Shown piece after piece: positions 33,194 through 41,434 of a stretch of DNA of 64,000 nt. The stretch lies in assembly GCF_000365305.1 (NCBI RefSeq), contig NZ_CM001841.1:3687139-3751138 (forward strand). The letters are read 5' to 3'. Below the pieces are notes generated by a model, which worked only from the letters and a program-made list of their open reading frames with translations, was not told where the DNA came from and ran no database searches. The DNA comes from Dickeya dianthicola NCPPB 453. GTDB taxonomy: Bacteria; Pseudomonadota; Gammaproteobacteria; Enterobacterales; Enterobacteriaceae. The translations under genes and the position numbers were made by a program. Numbering within the stretch: the stretch's first letter is position 1; each line of letters starts with the position of its first letter.

Positions 33194-33522
33194 ACTTGTT
33201 ACTCTAAAGAGAGTCATCCCGAATCACTAGCGCAGAATCGAAAGATAAACGTTCGAAGTGCAACCAACTGTAAAATTCTCGGGTGAGCTGTAATAAAGCC
33301 GTGAAAAACAAGAGTCACCCAACCGAAACAGCCCAATAGATACCCTAACTCAGGACAACACGCTCGCGTTAAACCACGCGCCGTTACGTTTCCCCCAATG
33401 GCGGCCTGATGACGTATGGCGACACACCCGCGGTGAAAGTTGCGATCCCCGCCTCTTGCGGCTGCGGCCTAATTCCGTGACACTCAGGCAGACGCTTGAT
33501 TCAGCGCACCATTTTCACATTA
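33194..33522. other. Region upstream of omrA, no gene seen
   Basis: About 330 bp between the small RNA and the palindromic element ahead of galR. It has no supported reading frame. Near omrA, AT-rich stretches such as ATTTTACAGTTGG and CGTTTATCTTTCG could hold OmpR sites. GGGTGA/TCACCC arms at about 33281-33320 could form a hairpin. Confidence 0.6.
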
Positions 33523-33648
33523 AGAGCCTATCCCAGTAGGCGTTATTGGCGCAGCGAGTAAACCGGAGCGTACACGTAGTACGTGAGGATTTCGAGCACT
33601 GCCCAGGGCCAAAATGGCAAGTGAAATAGCCCTAATGGGATAGGCTCT
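33523..33648. repeat. 126-bp imperfect palindromic element (MITE-like) ahead of galR
   Basis: The ends are perfect 13-bp inverted repeats, AGAGCCTATCCCA and TGGGATAGGCTCT. Further inner pairing exists (GGCAAGTG, CACTGCCCAGGGCC, TACACGTAGTACGTG). It has no coding capacity. The right end is 20 bp from the galR start codon, so the element lies in the galR promoter or leader. Confidence 0.8.
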
Positions 33649-33668
33649 AAGAACAACAGGAAACCTTC

Positions 33669-34679
33669 ATGGCCACCATTAAGGACGTCGCCAGGCTAGC
33701 GGGCGTGTCGGTCGCAACCGTGTCACGCGTCATCAACGATTCGCCGAAAGCCAGCGCACAGGCGCGCAGCGCCGTACTGCAGGCCATGCAGCAGTTGCAA
33801 TACCATCCGAACGCCAACGCCCGCGCGCTGGCCCAGCAATCCACCGAAACGCTGGGGCTGGTGGTGTCGGACGTATCCGACCCGTTTTTCGGCACGATGG
33901 TCAAGGCGGTGGAGCAGGAAGCCTATCGCACCGGCAACTTCCTGTTGATTGGCAATGGTTACCATGTGGCGCACAAGGAGCGCCAGGCGATCGAACAGTT
34001 GATTCGCCACCGCTGCGCGGCGCTGGTGGTCCACGCCAAAATGCTGCCGGATGAGGAACTCACGCCACTGATGGAACAGATTCCGGGCATGGTGCTGATC
34101 AATCGCATCCTGCCGGGGTATGAAACGCGCTGCGTGGCGCTGGATAACCGCTACGGCGCCTGGCTGGCGACCCGGCACCTGATCCTGCAAGGGCACCGCC
34201 AGATAGGCATCTTGTGTTCCAACCACGCCATCTCCGACGCCGATGACCGTCTTACCGGCTATCGAGACGCGCTGGCCGAACACGCGATTGCGCTGGATGA
34301 ACAGTTGATAGCCTACGGCGAACCGGACGAAAGCGGCGGCGAGGAAGCGATGATCACGCTGCTGGAGCGCGGCCGCCCGTTGACCGCGCTGACCTGCTAC
34401 AACGACCCGATGGCCGCCGGCGCGCTGGCGGTGCTGAGCGATAACAGTATTGAAGTGCCGCGGGATATGTCGCTGATCGGCTTCGACGATGTGCTACTGT
34501 CGCGCTACCTGCGCCCGCGTCTTACCACCATCCGCTACCCGATTACCGCAATGGCGACACAGGCGGCGCAAATCGCGCTGGCGCTGGCCAACGGCACGCC
34601 GCTGCCCAACGCCATCAACCTGTTCCACCCGACGCTGATCCGCCGGCATTCCGTCGCCAGTTTGAATAATGGGCGCTAA
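33669..34679 (+). CDS. galR: GalR, LacI-family repressor of galactose genes
   Basis: The 336-residue protein starts MATIKDVARLAGVSVATVSR behind AGGAAACC. The segments GNFLLIGNGYH, RQAIEQLIRHRCAALVVHAK and GEPDESGGE are the same as E. coli GalR, which separates it from GalS. The DNA-binding domain is residues 1-60 and the periplasmic-binding-like sensor residues 60-330. In E. coli galR lies between the omr genes and lysA; here its upstream side is occupied by a 126-bp palindrome and its downstream side by a PTS island. Confidence 0.93.
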   Translation: MATIKDVARLAGVSVATVSRVINDSPKASAQARSAVLQAMQQLQYHPNANARALAQQSTETLGLVVSDVSDPFFGTMVKAVEQEAYRTGNFLLIGNGYHVAHKERQAIEQLIRHRCAALVVHAKMLPDEELTPLMEQIPGMVLINRILPGYETRCVALDNRYGAWLATRHLILQGHRQIGILCSNHAISDADDRLTGYRDALAEHAIALDEQLIAYGEPDESGGEEAMITLLERGRPLTALTCYNDPMAAGALAVLSDNSIEVPRDMSLIGFDDVLLSRYLRPRLTTIRYPITAMATQAAQIALALANGTPLPNAINLFHPTLIRRHSVASLNNGR

Positions 34680-34752
34680 ATTAGTAAGGCATTAAGACGC
34701 AGCAGATACTGGTAAGCACCTTTAGCTAAAGGTGATGGTTTTACGGCGTCAA

Positions 34753-34889
34753 AAACTGTGCTGAGGCGGGCGACTTCGCCGGGTGAGCCGCATGGACGCG
34801 GCGAAAGCCCGTGCCGCGTCTGGAACGCGTCACGGGCGGCCCGAACAGCGAAGGCGAACGCCGAAGGGACCGCGGTAGCGGCACAGTTT
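34753..34889. repeat. 137-bp element with 9-bp terminal inverted repeats
   Basis: The ends are AAACTGTGC and GCACAGTTT. Inside is a strong hairpin, GACGCGGC with GCCGCGTC, and several GCGAAG/CTTCGCC-type short inverted pieces. It is non-coding and GC-rich. It looks like a mobile or extragenic palindromic repeat, but copy number cannot be judged from one window. Confidence 0.55.
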
Positions 34890-34907
34890 AGCCACTAGCC
34901 AGAGGTC

Positions 34908-34940
34908 AAGGAGAGGCGGCGCTGAGCCTCTCCTTGTCGT
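34908..34940. terminator. Terminator-like hairpin downstream of galR
   Basis: A perfect 10-bp stem, AAGGAGAGGC with GCCTCTCCTT, surrounds an eight-base loop; GTCG rather than a T run follows on the plus strand. Confidence 0.5.
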
Positions 34941-35051
34941 GCGTGCGACGATGTTGCAAAGGGATACCAAAGTCATCAAGCACGAAATCTCTCACCACTC
35001 TCAAATGAATCGGCAGTAAAAAACAACAAGGCTGTTTGTCAACAACACAAA

Positions 35052-35507
35052 TCACCCGAGTGAGCGGTGATACAACCGCACTCGTTTATCGGGATAGTCC
35101 GGCGCGTCGCCGATGTAACGCCAGCCGTGGCATTCGTAGTAACCGCTGAAACCGGCGTAGAGATAGAGATCGTCAAAGCCGCGTTCGCGGCTGAATTCGA
35201 TGACAAAACGCTGTAGCTCGGCGCCCAGCCCGCGATCGCGGTGATGCTGGTCCACATAAAGCGCCGCCAGCCAGGGAGTCAAATCCTGTCGGCTGATCAG
35301 ATCGCAGCGCCATAGCCCGACGGTGCCCACCAGTTGCTCGCCTTCCAGCGCCACAAACGTCAGCGGCAACGCCTGTTTGTCCATGCTGTGACGCACCACG
35401 CTGGCAAAAAAGTCCCGACTCAGCCCCTCGCCAAACGCCTGCCACAGCCAGTCGACGACCTGGGTTTCAAAATGCGGGTAATCCGCCAAATATTCAATTT
35501 TCGTCAT
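35052..35507 (-). CDS. GNAT family N-acetyltransferase
   Basis: The 151-residue protein has the acetyl-CoA binding segment YVDQHHRDRGLGAELQRFVI and the C-terminal YLYAGFSGYYECHGWRYIG, both typical of GNAT enzymes. The acceptor substrate cannot be predicted. It is the last gene of the leftward run of island 2, 38 bp after the GntR-type regulator. Confidence 0.88.
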   Translation of the reverse strand: MTKIEYLADYPHFETQVVDWLWQAFGEGLSRDFFASVVRHSMDKQALPLTFVALEGEQLVGTVGLWRCDLISRQDLTPWLAALYVDQHHRDRGLGAELQRFVIEFSRERGFDDLYLYAGFSGYYECHGWRYIGDAPDYPDKRVRLYHRSLG

Positions 35508-35545
35508 ACGGCTAGTCTTGTCATACAGCTAATCGTTGTCATGCG

Positions 35546-36313
35546 TCAGACCAGCTTTCCCTGAAAGATCGGGACCGAATCGAATAGATAGCCGTCAAAT
35601 TCCGGCGCTTCGGCGTCGGAAATCTCCATCAAGGTGGTTTTGACGTTTTCCAGATGCTGCCACATCGCCTGATACGAACCGCTAACGTCCCGACGACGCA
35701 GCGCCGCCAGTATCGTCTGGTGGTCCGCCAGCCATTTCAGCCGGTAGCCGTGGTTGCCGACATGGCTGTAAAGTTGCTGCCAGATGGGGCTTTCGTCCCG
35801 GCAAGACCAGATATTGCTGACCGTTTCCAGCAGCATCTGGTTTTGGGTGGCGCCCGCCACCTGCAAATGGAAGATTTTGTCGAAATCGCTGCGGTAATCA
35901 TTGGCGGCGATGGCCGCCTGTTCCTGCTCCAGCGTACGCCGCAAGATATCAATGTCATTACGGGTCGCCATGCGGGCGGCAAACGCGGCGATATTGCTTT
36001 CCAGCAACTGGCGCGCCTGCAGCATTTCAAACGCGCCGATGCGGTTTTGCGCATTGGGGGACGGCTCCTCCGCCGACGGCACGCGCAACACATACACGCC
36101 CGACCCCTGGCGAATATCCACCGTGCCTTCCAGCTCCAGCATCAGCAACGCTTCACGCACGATGGTGCGGCTGACGCCATAGGTTTCGGCAATATTCCGC
36201 TCCGGCGGAAGACGCGCACCGACCGGGTACTCCCCCTGCTGGATTTTCTCCCTCAGGTCACACCCTATCTCCTGGTATTGCTTTCTTTCTTGTAGAACCA
36301 CAACCTTCGCCAC
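35546..36313 (-). CDS. UxuR/ExuR-like GntR-family regulator
   Basis: Starting at the GTG at 36313 gives 255 residues (E. coli UxuR 257); the frame is open further up without support, and the start is uncertain by a few codons. Winged helix: LREKIQQGEYPVGARLPPERNIAE, then VSRTIVREALLMLELEG. The FCD effector domain contains FELLQARQLLESNIA-like (here FEMLQARQLLESNIAAFAAR), AMWQHLENVKTTLMEIS and DGYLFDSVPI as in UxuR/ExuR. E. coli UxuR and ExuR bind TTGGTATACCAA. Three TTGGNATNCCAA sites lie in this island's divergent promoter, so control of the PTS is inferred rather than of hexuronates. Confidence 0.85.
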   Translation of the reverse strand: MAKVVVLQERKQYQEIGCDLREKIQQGEYPVGARLPPERNIAETYGVSRTIVREALLMLELEGTVDIRQGSGVYVLRVPSAEEPSPNAQNRIGAFEMLQARQLLESNIAAFAARMATRNDIDILRRTLEQEQAAIAANDYRSDFDKIFHLQVAGATQNQMLLETVSNIWSCRDESPIWQQLYSHVGNHGYRLKWLADHQTILAALRRRDVSGSYQAMWQHLENVKTTLMEISDAEAPEFDGYLFDSVPIFQGKLV

Positions 36314-36496
36314 AATGCCACCCTGAACGGCCGAGAATTGAACACCGCTGCCGCCCCGACGCGGGGCCGGATACCAGGCTGCGCGCCGCTGAATCATCGC
36401 CTGGCCGGCACGGCGCACGCGTTCATCAGGGGGAGCACAGCCTAAACGCGGGCCGGGGTTTGCACCATCGGTCCGCGCTTTACAGCAATCAGGGGC

Positions 36497-36814
36497 TCAG
36501 TTTACCAAACTCAGCGCCTGATCGAGTACCTTTGCGCCGTTCAGGGTGCCGTAAGCCACCGAGTCGATCACCGCAATCGGAATCTGGTACTCGTCGGTCA
36601 GTTTCTTGTTTTCCGTCAGCTTGAAGCGCACCTGCGGCCCCAGCAGCACCGCGATGATATCGTCGCCGTAGGTTTGCAGTTCATCCCGCAGGTTCTGTTC
36701 GGGAATGGCGTAAATCTGGTATTCCATGCCGCGCGCCGTCGCTTCTTTTTCCATTTTGGTCACCACCAGCGACGTGGACATGCCTGCCGAGCAGGCCAAT
36801 ACGATCCGTTTCAT
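36497..36814 (-). CDS. PTS lactose/cellobiose-family IIB component
   Basis: The 105-residue protein begins MKRIVLACSAGMSTSLVVTKM, with the phosphorylated Cys at residue 8. DIIAVLLGPQVRF and a final VLDQALSLVN fit the family. It works with IIC (38.3 kb) and IIA (39.9 kb, opposite strand). It is 9 bp after the GH1 gene. Confidence 0.94.
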   Translation of the reverse strand: MKRIVLACSAGMSTSLVVTKMEKEATARGMEYQIYAIPEQNLRDELQTYGDDIIAVLLGPQVRFKLTENKKLTDEYQIPIAVIDSVAYGTLNGAKVLDQALSLVN

Positions 36815-36823
36815 CTTTCCCCC

Positions 36824-38260
36824 TTATTTCTCTTCATCGTCCAGTTCGAACGTCAGCACGCCGCTGTCCCGCACCTGGCGGAACCAGCCTGCCGATTTCT
36901 TCGCTCTACGCTGCCGGTCGTGCTCCAGATCGATTTCAATCAGGCCGTAACGGTTCTTGAACGCGTTCATCGGCGAGACGTTGTCGGTAAATGCCCACAG
37001 CATGTAGCCCAAACAGTTGGCCCCGTCTTCGCGCGCCTTCAGCGTCCAGTAAAGGTGCTCGGTGATGAACGCGATACGGTAATCATCCTGCACCACGCCG
37101 CGGCTGTCTTTGAACTGACCTTCGTTTTCAATCCCCATACCGTTTTCCGACACGAACCAGGGCACGTTGCCGTAGTCGTCTTTCAGGCGCATCGCCATGT
37201 CGTAAATAATGCGGGGGTTGATTTCCCAGCCGCGGGACTTATTCATCCGGCGGCCGGGCAGCTCGAAATGCTCGTAGTAGTAGGCCGGGTGGAACGGCGT
37301 GCTGCTGTTCCACGCCCGGCTGGGCGCTTTGACCCGGTGCGGGTAATAGAGGTTGATCCCCACCTCATCCACGGTATTGGCGCGGATGATCGCCAGCTCT
37401 TCTTCGTTGTAATCCCATTTGACCTGATGTTTTTCCAGCAGCGCCAATAACTCCGCCGGGTACTCGCCTTTCAGCGCCGGATCCAGAAATACCCGGTTGT
37501 AGAACAGGTCATACAGCCGCGCCGCGTCCACATCGTGTGCGGCGCTGGAGCGCGGATAGGTCACTTCCGGGTTGAGGATCACCCCGATGCTGCCGCCGTG
37601 GCGGTGGTAACCTTTGTCGCGGAACAGCTGCACCACTTTGGCGGTCGCCAGATTCTTGTGGTGGTTCCACTGCATCCAGACGCCGGTGTCCTGTTGGTAG
37701 GGGTAGCGCGCCGCGTCCAGGTAGACGCGGGTCTGCACCACAATCGGCTCGTTAAAGGTAAACCAGCGTTTGACCTTGCCGGCGTAGCGGGCGAACACCG
37801 CGTCGGCGTACTGCACGAACCACTCCACCACCTGCTTGGACGACCAGCCCTGATACTTCTCGAACAGCACCGCCGGCAGCTCATAGTGTTCCAGGCACAG
37901 CATCGGCTCGATGCCCTGGCGGTGCAGTTCGTCGATCAGGTTGTCGATGTACGCGGCGTACTCTTCATCCACCACGCCGTTTTCATAGTCCAGCATGAAG
38001 CGCGACCAGTTGATGGAGGTGCGAAAGTGCGTCAGCCCGGTCTGCTTCATCAACGCCACGTCTTCGCGGTAGCGGTTGTAAAAGTCGGTGGCCACCGCCG
38101 GGCCGTAGCCGTTGTGCCACACCTGGCGGTCGCGCTTGTACCACAGGTCCAGATAGGAATCCTGCCCGCTTTTCTTGCCCGACCACCCCTCGGTCTGCCA
38201 GGCGGACGACGCCGCCCCCAGAATAAAGCCCTCAGGCAGGGTCATTGATACCTTGCTCAT
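36824..38260 (-). CDS. 6-phospho-beta-glucosidase/galactosidase (GH1) of the lactose/cellobiose-type PTS operon
   Basis: The 478-residue GH1 enzyme has the acid/base in WFTFNEPIVV and the nucleophile in FVSENGMGIEN. Near the end SPMNAFKNRYGLIEIDLEHD has the Ser/Lys/Tyr pattern that binds the 6-phosphate. It differs clearly from the two enzymes of island 1 (begins LPEGFILGAASSAWQTEG), so a separate origin is likely. It lies 38 bp after the IIC gene. Confidence 0.92.
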   Translation of the reverse strand: MSKVSMTLPEGFILGAASSAWQTEGWSGKKSGQDSYLDLWYKRDRQVWHNGYGPAVATDFYNRYREDVALMKQTGLTHFRTSINWSRFMLDYENGVVDEEYAAYIDNLIDELHRQGIEPMLCLEHYELPAVLFEKYQGWSSKQVVEWFVQYADAVFARYAGKVKRWFTFNEPIVVQTRVYLDAARYPYQQDTGVWMQWNHHKNLATAKVVQLFRDKGYHRHGGSIGVILNPEVTYPRSSAAHDVDAARLYDLFYNRVFLDPALKGEYPAELLALLEKHQVKWDYNEEELAIIRANTVDEVGINLYYPHRVKAPSRAWNSSTPFHPAYYYEHFELPGRRMNKSRGWEINPRIIYDMAMRLKDDYGNVPWFVSENGMGIENEGQFKDSRGVVQDDYRIAFITEHLYWTLKAREDGANCLGYMLWAFTDNVSPMNAFKNRYGLIEIDLEHDRQRRAKKSAGWFRQVRDSGVLTFELDDEEK

Positions 38261-38298
38261 TACCGCTCTCCCTTAGATTCAGTATTGCAATACATTCA

Positions 38299-39645
38299 TT
38301 ATTTCAATGCATTAGCCTGTGCTGCGGCCTCTGACTCCGCTTCCCGCTGCGCCTGTTCGGCACGGCGAGATGCCACTTTGACGAACGGCAGGTAAATCAG
38401 CGTGGCGACGATGATGCAAACAACCTGCGTCGCCACCGCGCCCATAGAGCCGGCGGTGGACAACCAGGCGTTAATAATCGGCGGCGTGGTCCAGGGCACC
38501 ATCACCACCGCTTTGCCGGCAAAGCCCATGCTGGTGGCGAAGTAACCGATAGTGCCGGTCACCAGCGGCGTGATGATGAACGGAATAGCCAGAATCGGGT
38601 TAAGCATGATCGGCATGCCGAAAATCACCGGCTCATTGATGTTGAACACGCCCGGGCCGAAAGAGATCTTGGCGATCTCTTTCATTTCACGGCGTTTAGA
38701 GGCGATCATCACCGCCAGCAGCAGCCCGATGGTCAGCCCGGACCCGCCGATGCTCATGTACACGTCCCAGAACGGCATGGTGATGATGTTCGGCACTTCA
38801 TGCCCCTGCTCAAACGCGGTCATGTTTACCGCGATAGCCCCCAGCAGCAGCGGTTCGCGGATCGGTTTGATCATCTGGTTGCCGTGGATGCCGATCACCC
38901 AGAACAACTGCGCCACAAACATCAGGATCAACAGCCCCGGCAGGCTCTGCACCACCGATTCCAGCGGCTGCTGCACCACCATGTAGATGGCGTCATACAG
39001 GTACATGCCGGTCGCTTTCTGGAAGGTAAAACCGAAGGTCGCCACCAGCGTTACGGTGATGATCGCCGGGAGCAGCGCCGAAAACGACGCGGACACGTTC
39101 GGCGGCACGCTGTCCGGCATCTTGATGCGCAGCCGGTCCACCGACTCCAGCTTCGAATAGATTTCTACTGACAGAATGGCGATGAACATACCGAGGAACA
39201 GGCTTTTGGTGTCGGAAAACTGGCGCGCCAGCACGTCTTTCACCGGCAGCGTCTGGCCGTTGATCACCATATCGATGGTGGTGGGGGTGATGGAAATAAA
39301 ACAGATCACCGCCAGCAAACCGGGGAACAGCCCGCGGGAGCCGTTGATTCTCCCAAGCTCGATGCCTATCAGGAACACCGCGCCGATGGTCAGAAAGTTC
39401 AACGTGGCATAGTTAATGCCGCTCATGATCGGCTTAAGCGGCGCCAGAAAGGAAAACATGGCGAAACTCGCCAGCCCGTTTCTGGGGTCAAGCACCATAT
39501 TGGAAATCAGCACGGAGAAAGCGCCCACGATGATCACCGGCATCAGCGTGATGAACGAGGCTTTGATCGCCATGATGTATCTCAGGCTGTTGAACTGGTT
39601 GGCGAACGATCCCAATGAATCGATCGCCTTATCCTTGAATGACAT
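38299..39645 (-). CDS. PTS lactose/cellobiose-family IIC membrane component
   Basis: The 448-residue protein has about ten membrane helices. It contains PVIIVGAFSVLISN, WVIGIHGNQMIKPI, and FNINEPVIFGMPIMLNPILAIPF, a signature of lactose/cellobiose-family IIC proteins. It is the first gene of the leftward transcript IIC-GH1-IIB. The sugar is unknown, although the paired GH1 points to a beta-glucoside or beta-galactoside. Confidence 0.93.
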   Translation of the reverse strand: MSFKDKAIDSLGSFANQFNSLRYIMAIKASFITLMPVIIVGAFSVLISNMVLDPRNGLASFAMFSFLAPLKPIMSGINYATLNFLTIGAVFLIGIELGRINGSRGLFPGLLAVICFISITPTTIDMVINGQTLPVKDVLARQFSDTKSLFLGMFIAILSVEIYSKLESVDRLRIKMPDSVPPNVSASFSALLPAIITVTLVATFGFTFQKATGMYLYDAIYMVVQQPLESVVQSLPGLLILMFVAQLFWVIGIHGNQMIKPIREPLLLGAIAVNMTAFEQGHEVPNIITMPFWDVYMSIGGSGLTIGLLLAVMIASKRREMKEIAKISFGPGVFNINEPVIFGMPIMLNPILAIPFIITPLVTGTIGYFATSMGFAGKAVVMVPWTTPPIINAWLSTAGSMGAVATQVVCIIVATLIYLPFVKVASRRAEQAQREAESEAAAQANALK

Positions 39646-39760
39646 AACTCCACCTCTTTGATTTACCTGTATTTTCAGGGGTTGTTGTTATCAGAGGCTA
39701 TCGCCCCCGTAGTGGCCGTTACGCGCGGAAGAATGGACGGCAGGTTCAGCGCTTTCGCGT

Positions 39761-39772
39761 TTGGCATGCCAA
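39761..39772. promoter_or_regulatory. Operator-like palindrome 1 (TTGGCATGCCAA)
   Basis: A perfect 12-bp palindrome fitting TTGGNATNCCAA, 116 bp upstream of the IIC start and 109 bp upstream of the IIA start. It is like the UxuR/ExuR site TTGGTATACCAA. Confidence 0.75.
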
Positions 39773-39824
39773 AAAAATAAACAAATGAATAATTTTTCTG
39801 TGACATTGTTCTCACAAGCCAATA

Positions 39825-39836
39825 TTGGAATTCCAA
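39825..39836. promoter_or_regulatory. Operator-like palindrome 2 (TTGGAATTCCAA)
   Basis: A perfect 12-bp palindrome with the same TTGG...CCAA ends, 64 bp (about six helical turns) from palindrome 1. Confidence 0.72.
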
Positions 39837-39856
39837 TAACATGGCAAACATCAAAT

Positions 39857-39868
39857 TTGGCATACCAA
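39857..39868. promoter_or_regulatory. Operator-like palindrome 3 (TTGGCATACCAA)
   Basis: One base from a perfect palindrome, 32 bp (about three turns) from palindrome 2. It abuts the AGAGGA ribosome binding site of the IIA gene, so occupancy would block that transcript. Confidence 0.75.
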
Positions 39869-39880
39869 GAGGACGACCCG

Positions 39881-40207
39881 ATGGAATTCGATATGGAACA
39901 GACCGTGATGGAGCTATTGATCAACGCCGGCGAAGCGCGTTCCAGCGCCATGATGGCGATTCAGGCCGCCCGGGCGCAGGACTGGGCGCAGGCCGATGCG
40001 CAGTTGCTGGCCTCACAGGCGGCGGCGAAAGCAGCTCACCTGATCCAGACCCGGCTGATCGGGCTGGATGAGGGCGAAGGCAAGGTGCCGGTCAATCTGA
40101 TTATGGTACACGCACAGGATCATCTGATGACCGCCATGCTATGCCGCGATCTGGCCGAAGAGATGGTGCTGCTGCGCAAGGAGCTGTTTGAGCGCCCGTC
40201 AGCCTGA
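39881..40207 (+). CDS. PTS lactose/cellobiose-family IIA component
   Basis: The 108-residue protein starts MEFDMEQTVMELLINAGEAR (39881) seven bases after AGAGGA; the longer upstream frame crosses the operators. It is an all-helical IIA with the conserved IMVHAQDHLMTAMLCRDLA segment, which holds the phosphorylated His and the trimer-core Asp. Unusually it is transcribed away from IIC and IIB and precedes the LacI regulator. Confidence 0.93.
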   Translation: MEFDMEQTVMELLINAGEARSSAMMAIQAARAQDWAQADAQLLASQAAAKAAHLIQTRLIGLDEGEGKVPVNLIMVHAQDHLMTAMLCRDLAEEMVLLRKELFERPSA

Positions 40208-40272
40208 CAGCTATCTTGACGATGACCGACAGCTATCTTGACGATGACCAACAGCTACCTTGACGATGACCG
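40207..40272 (+). repeat. 22-bp tandem repeat, three copies, after the IIA gene
   Basis: The unit ACAGCTATCTTGACGATGAC plus two bases is present at 40207-40228, 40229-40250 and 40251-40272 with at most two differences. Copy 1 starts on the last base of the IIA stop codon. Each unit is about two helical turns and contains TTGAC. Confidence 0.92.
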
Positions 40273-40408
40273 ACATGATTACCGACGCCGCACCAACAGG
40301 GAGATATTCTGCGCTTGCCCCACGACCACTGTGCCAGTGTGCTAGTATGTGACAAAGATTCATGACAACTCTGTGACAGACTTCGGTAAAACAGGGAAGG
40401 GGCGAACG

Positions 40409-41419
40409 ATGATGACCATGCTTGATGTGGCAAGGCATGCCGGCGTATCCAAAGCCACGGTATCACGGGTGCTGAACGGTACAGGTCAGGTAAAGCAAAG
40501 CACGCGCGATACCGTGTTCAAAGCGATGGAAGAATTGGGCTATCGCCCCAACTTTCTGGCGCGATCGCTGGCGCAACGCAGCTCAAATAGCCTCGGTCTG
40601 GTGGTATCCAATTTCGACGGCCCCTATTTCGGCCGTTTGCTGCGCCGGGCGGCGGAACGCACCGAAACCAGCGGCAAGCACCTGATCGTGACCGACGGCC
40701 ACGATACGCCGGAAGACGAACAGCAGGCGGTACAGCTACTGGCCGATCGCCGTTGCGATGCCATTGTGCTGTATACCCGTCACATGTCCGACGCGGCGCT
40801 GATGGGGCTGCTGGAGCAGTCCACGGTGCCGATCGTGGTCATCAACCGCCATCTGCCGATGGCGCCTGACCGCTGCGTCTGGTTTGAACAACAGCAAGCG
40901 GTGTTTCAGTTGGTCGATTATCTGGTGCAGCAAGGTCACCGCGAAATCGCCTGTATTACCGGCCCCATCAACACGCCGACCGCCCGCGTGCGTCTGGCGG
41001 GTTACCGGCAGGCGCTGGACCATCATCGTATCGCTTATGATCCGCTGCGGGTGGTCAACGGCGACAATCTGGTGTCCGGCGGCTATCAGGCGGTACGCGA
41101 ACTGCTGGCGCATGACGCCGGTTTTTCCGCTATCTTCGCCAGCAACGACGATATGTGCATCGGCGCAATAAAAGCGCTGCTCGAAGCCGGTAAACGGCTG
41201 CCGCAAGACGTGTCGCTATTTGGTTTTGACGATATCCCCAGCGCCCCTTACCTGAACCCGGCGCTATCCACGGTGTATTTGCCGATTGAAGAGATGATCA
41301 GCGCCGCCATTTCGCAGGCGCTGAAATTGTCCGAGGGCGAAGCGGTCAAACCGATCGCCCCGTTTGTCGGCGAGCTGAAACTGCGCGCCTCGGTGGCGCA
41401 AGGGCCGCACGCGCGCTGA
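40409..41419 (+). CDS. LacI-family regulator (AscG-like)
   Basis: The 336-residue protein starts at the first of two ATGs (40409) behind AAGGGG. The helix-turn-helix is MLDVARHAGVSKATVSRVLNG. The sensor domain contains SNDDMCIGAIKALLEAGKRL and FGFDDIPSAPYLNPALSTV, close in pattern to E. coli AscG, a regulator of a beta-glucoside system. It lies 201 bp after IIA on the same strand and ends 15 bp from the facing lysA. Its own operator was not recognised; the TTGGNATNCCAA sites lack the central CG usual for LacI-family sites. Confidence 0.9.
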   Translation: MMTMLDVARHAGVSKATVSRVLNGTGQVKQSTRDTVFKAMEELGYRPNFLARSLAQRSSNSLGLVVSNFDGPYFGRLLRRAAERTETSGKHLIVTDGHDTPEDEQQAVQLLADRRCDAIVLYTRHMSDAALMGLLEQSTVPIVVINRHLPMAPDRCVWFEQQQAVFQLVDYLVQQGHREIACITGPINTPTARVRLAGYRQALDHHRIAYDPLRVVNGDNLVSGGYQAVRELLAHDAGFSAIFASNDDMCIGAIKALLEAGKRLPQDVSLFGFDDIPSAPYLNPALSTVYLPIEEMISAAISQALKLSEGEAVKPIAPFVGELKLRASVAQGPHAR

Positions 41420-41434
41420 ATCAGCGCAGAGTGG

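Larger units (their letters stand above)
34680..35051. other. Intergenic region after galR with a palindromic element and a terminator
   Basis: No gene is supported in 372 bp. It holds a small hairpin (CACCTTTAGCTAAAGGTG, about 34718-34735), a 137-bp element bounded by AAACTGTGC/GCACAGTTT, and a terminator-like hairpin at 34908. Confidence 0.75.

Noticed and set aside
32615..33207. Plus-strand frames overlapping the antiterminator gene and its leader
   Set aside because: They run opposite bglG-type coding sequence, RAT and omrA, all of which have independent support.
39800..39817. CRP site TGTGACATTGTTCTCACA in the divergent PTS region
   Set aside because: The half-sites are separated by eight bases instead of six, so it is not a proper CRP palindrome, although one half could still bind weakly.
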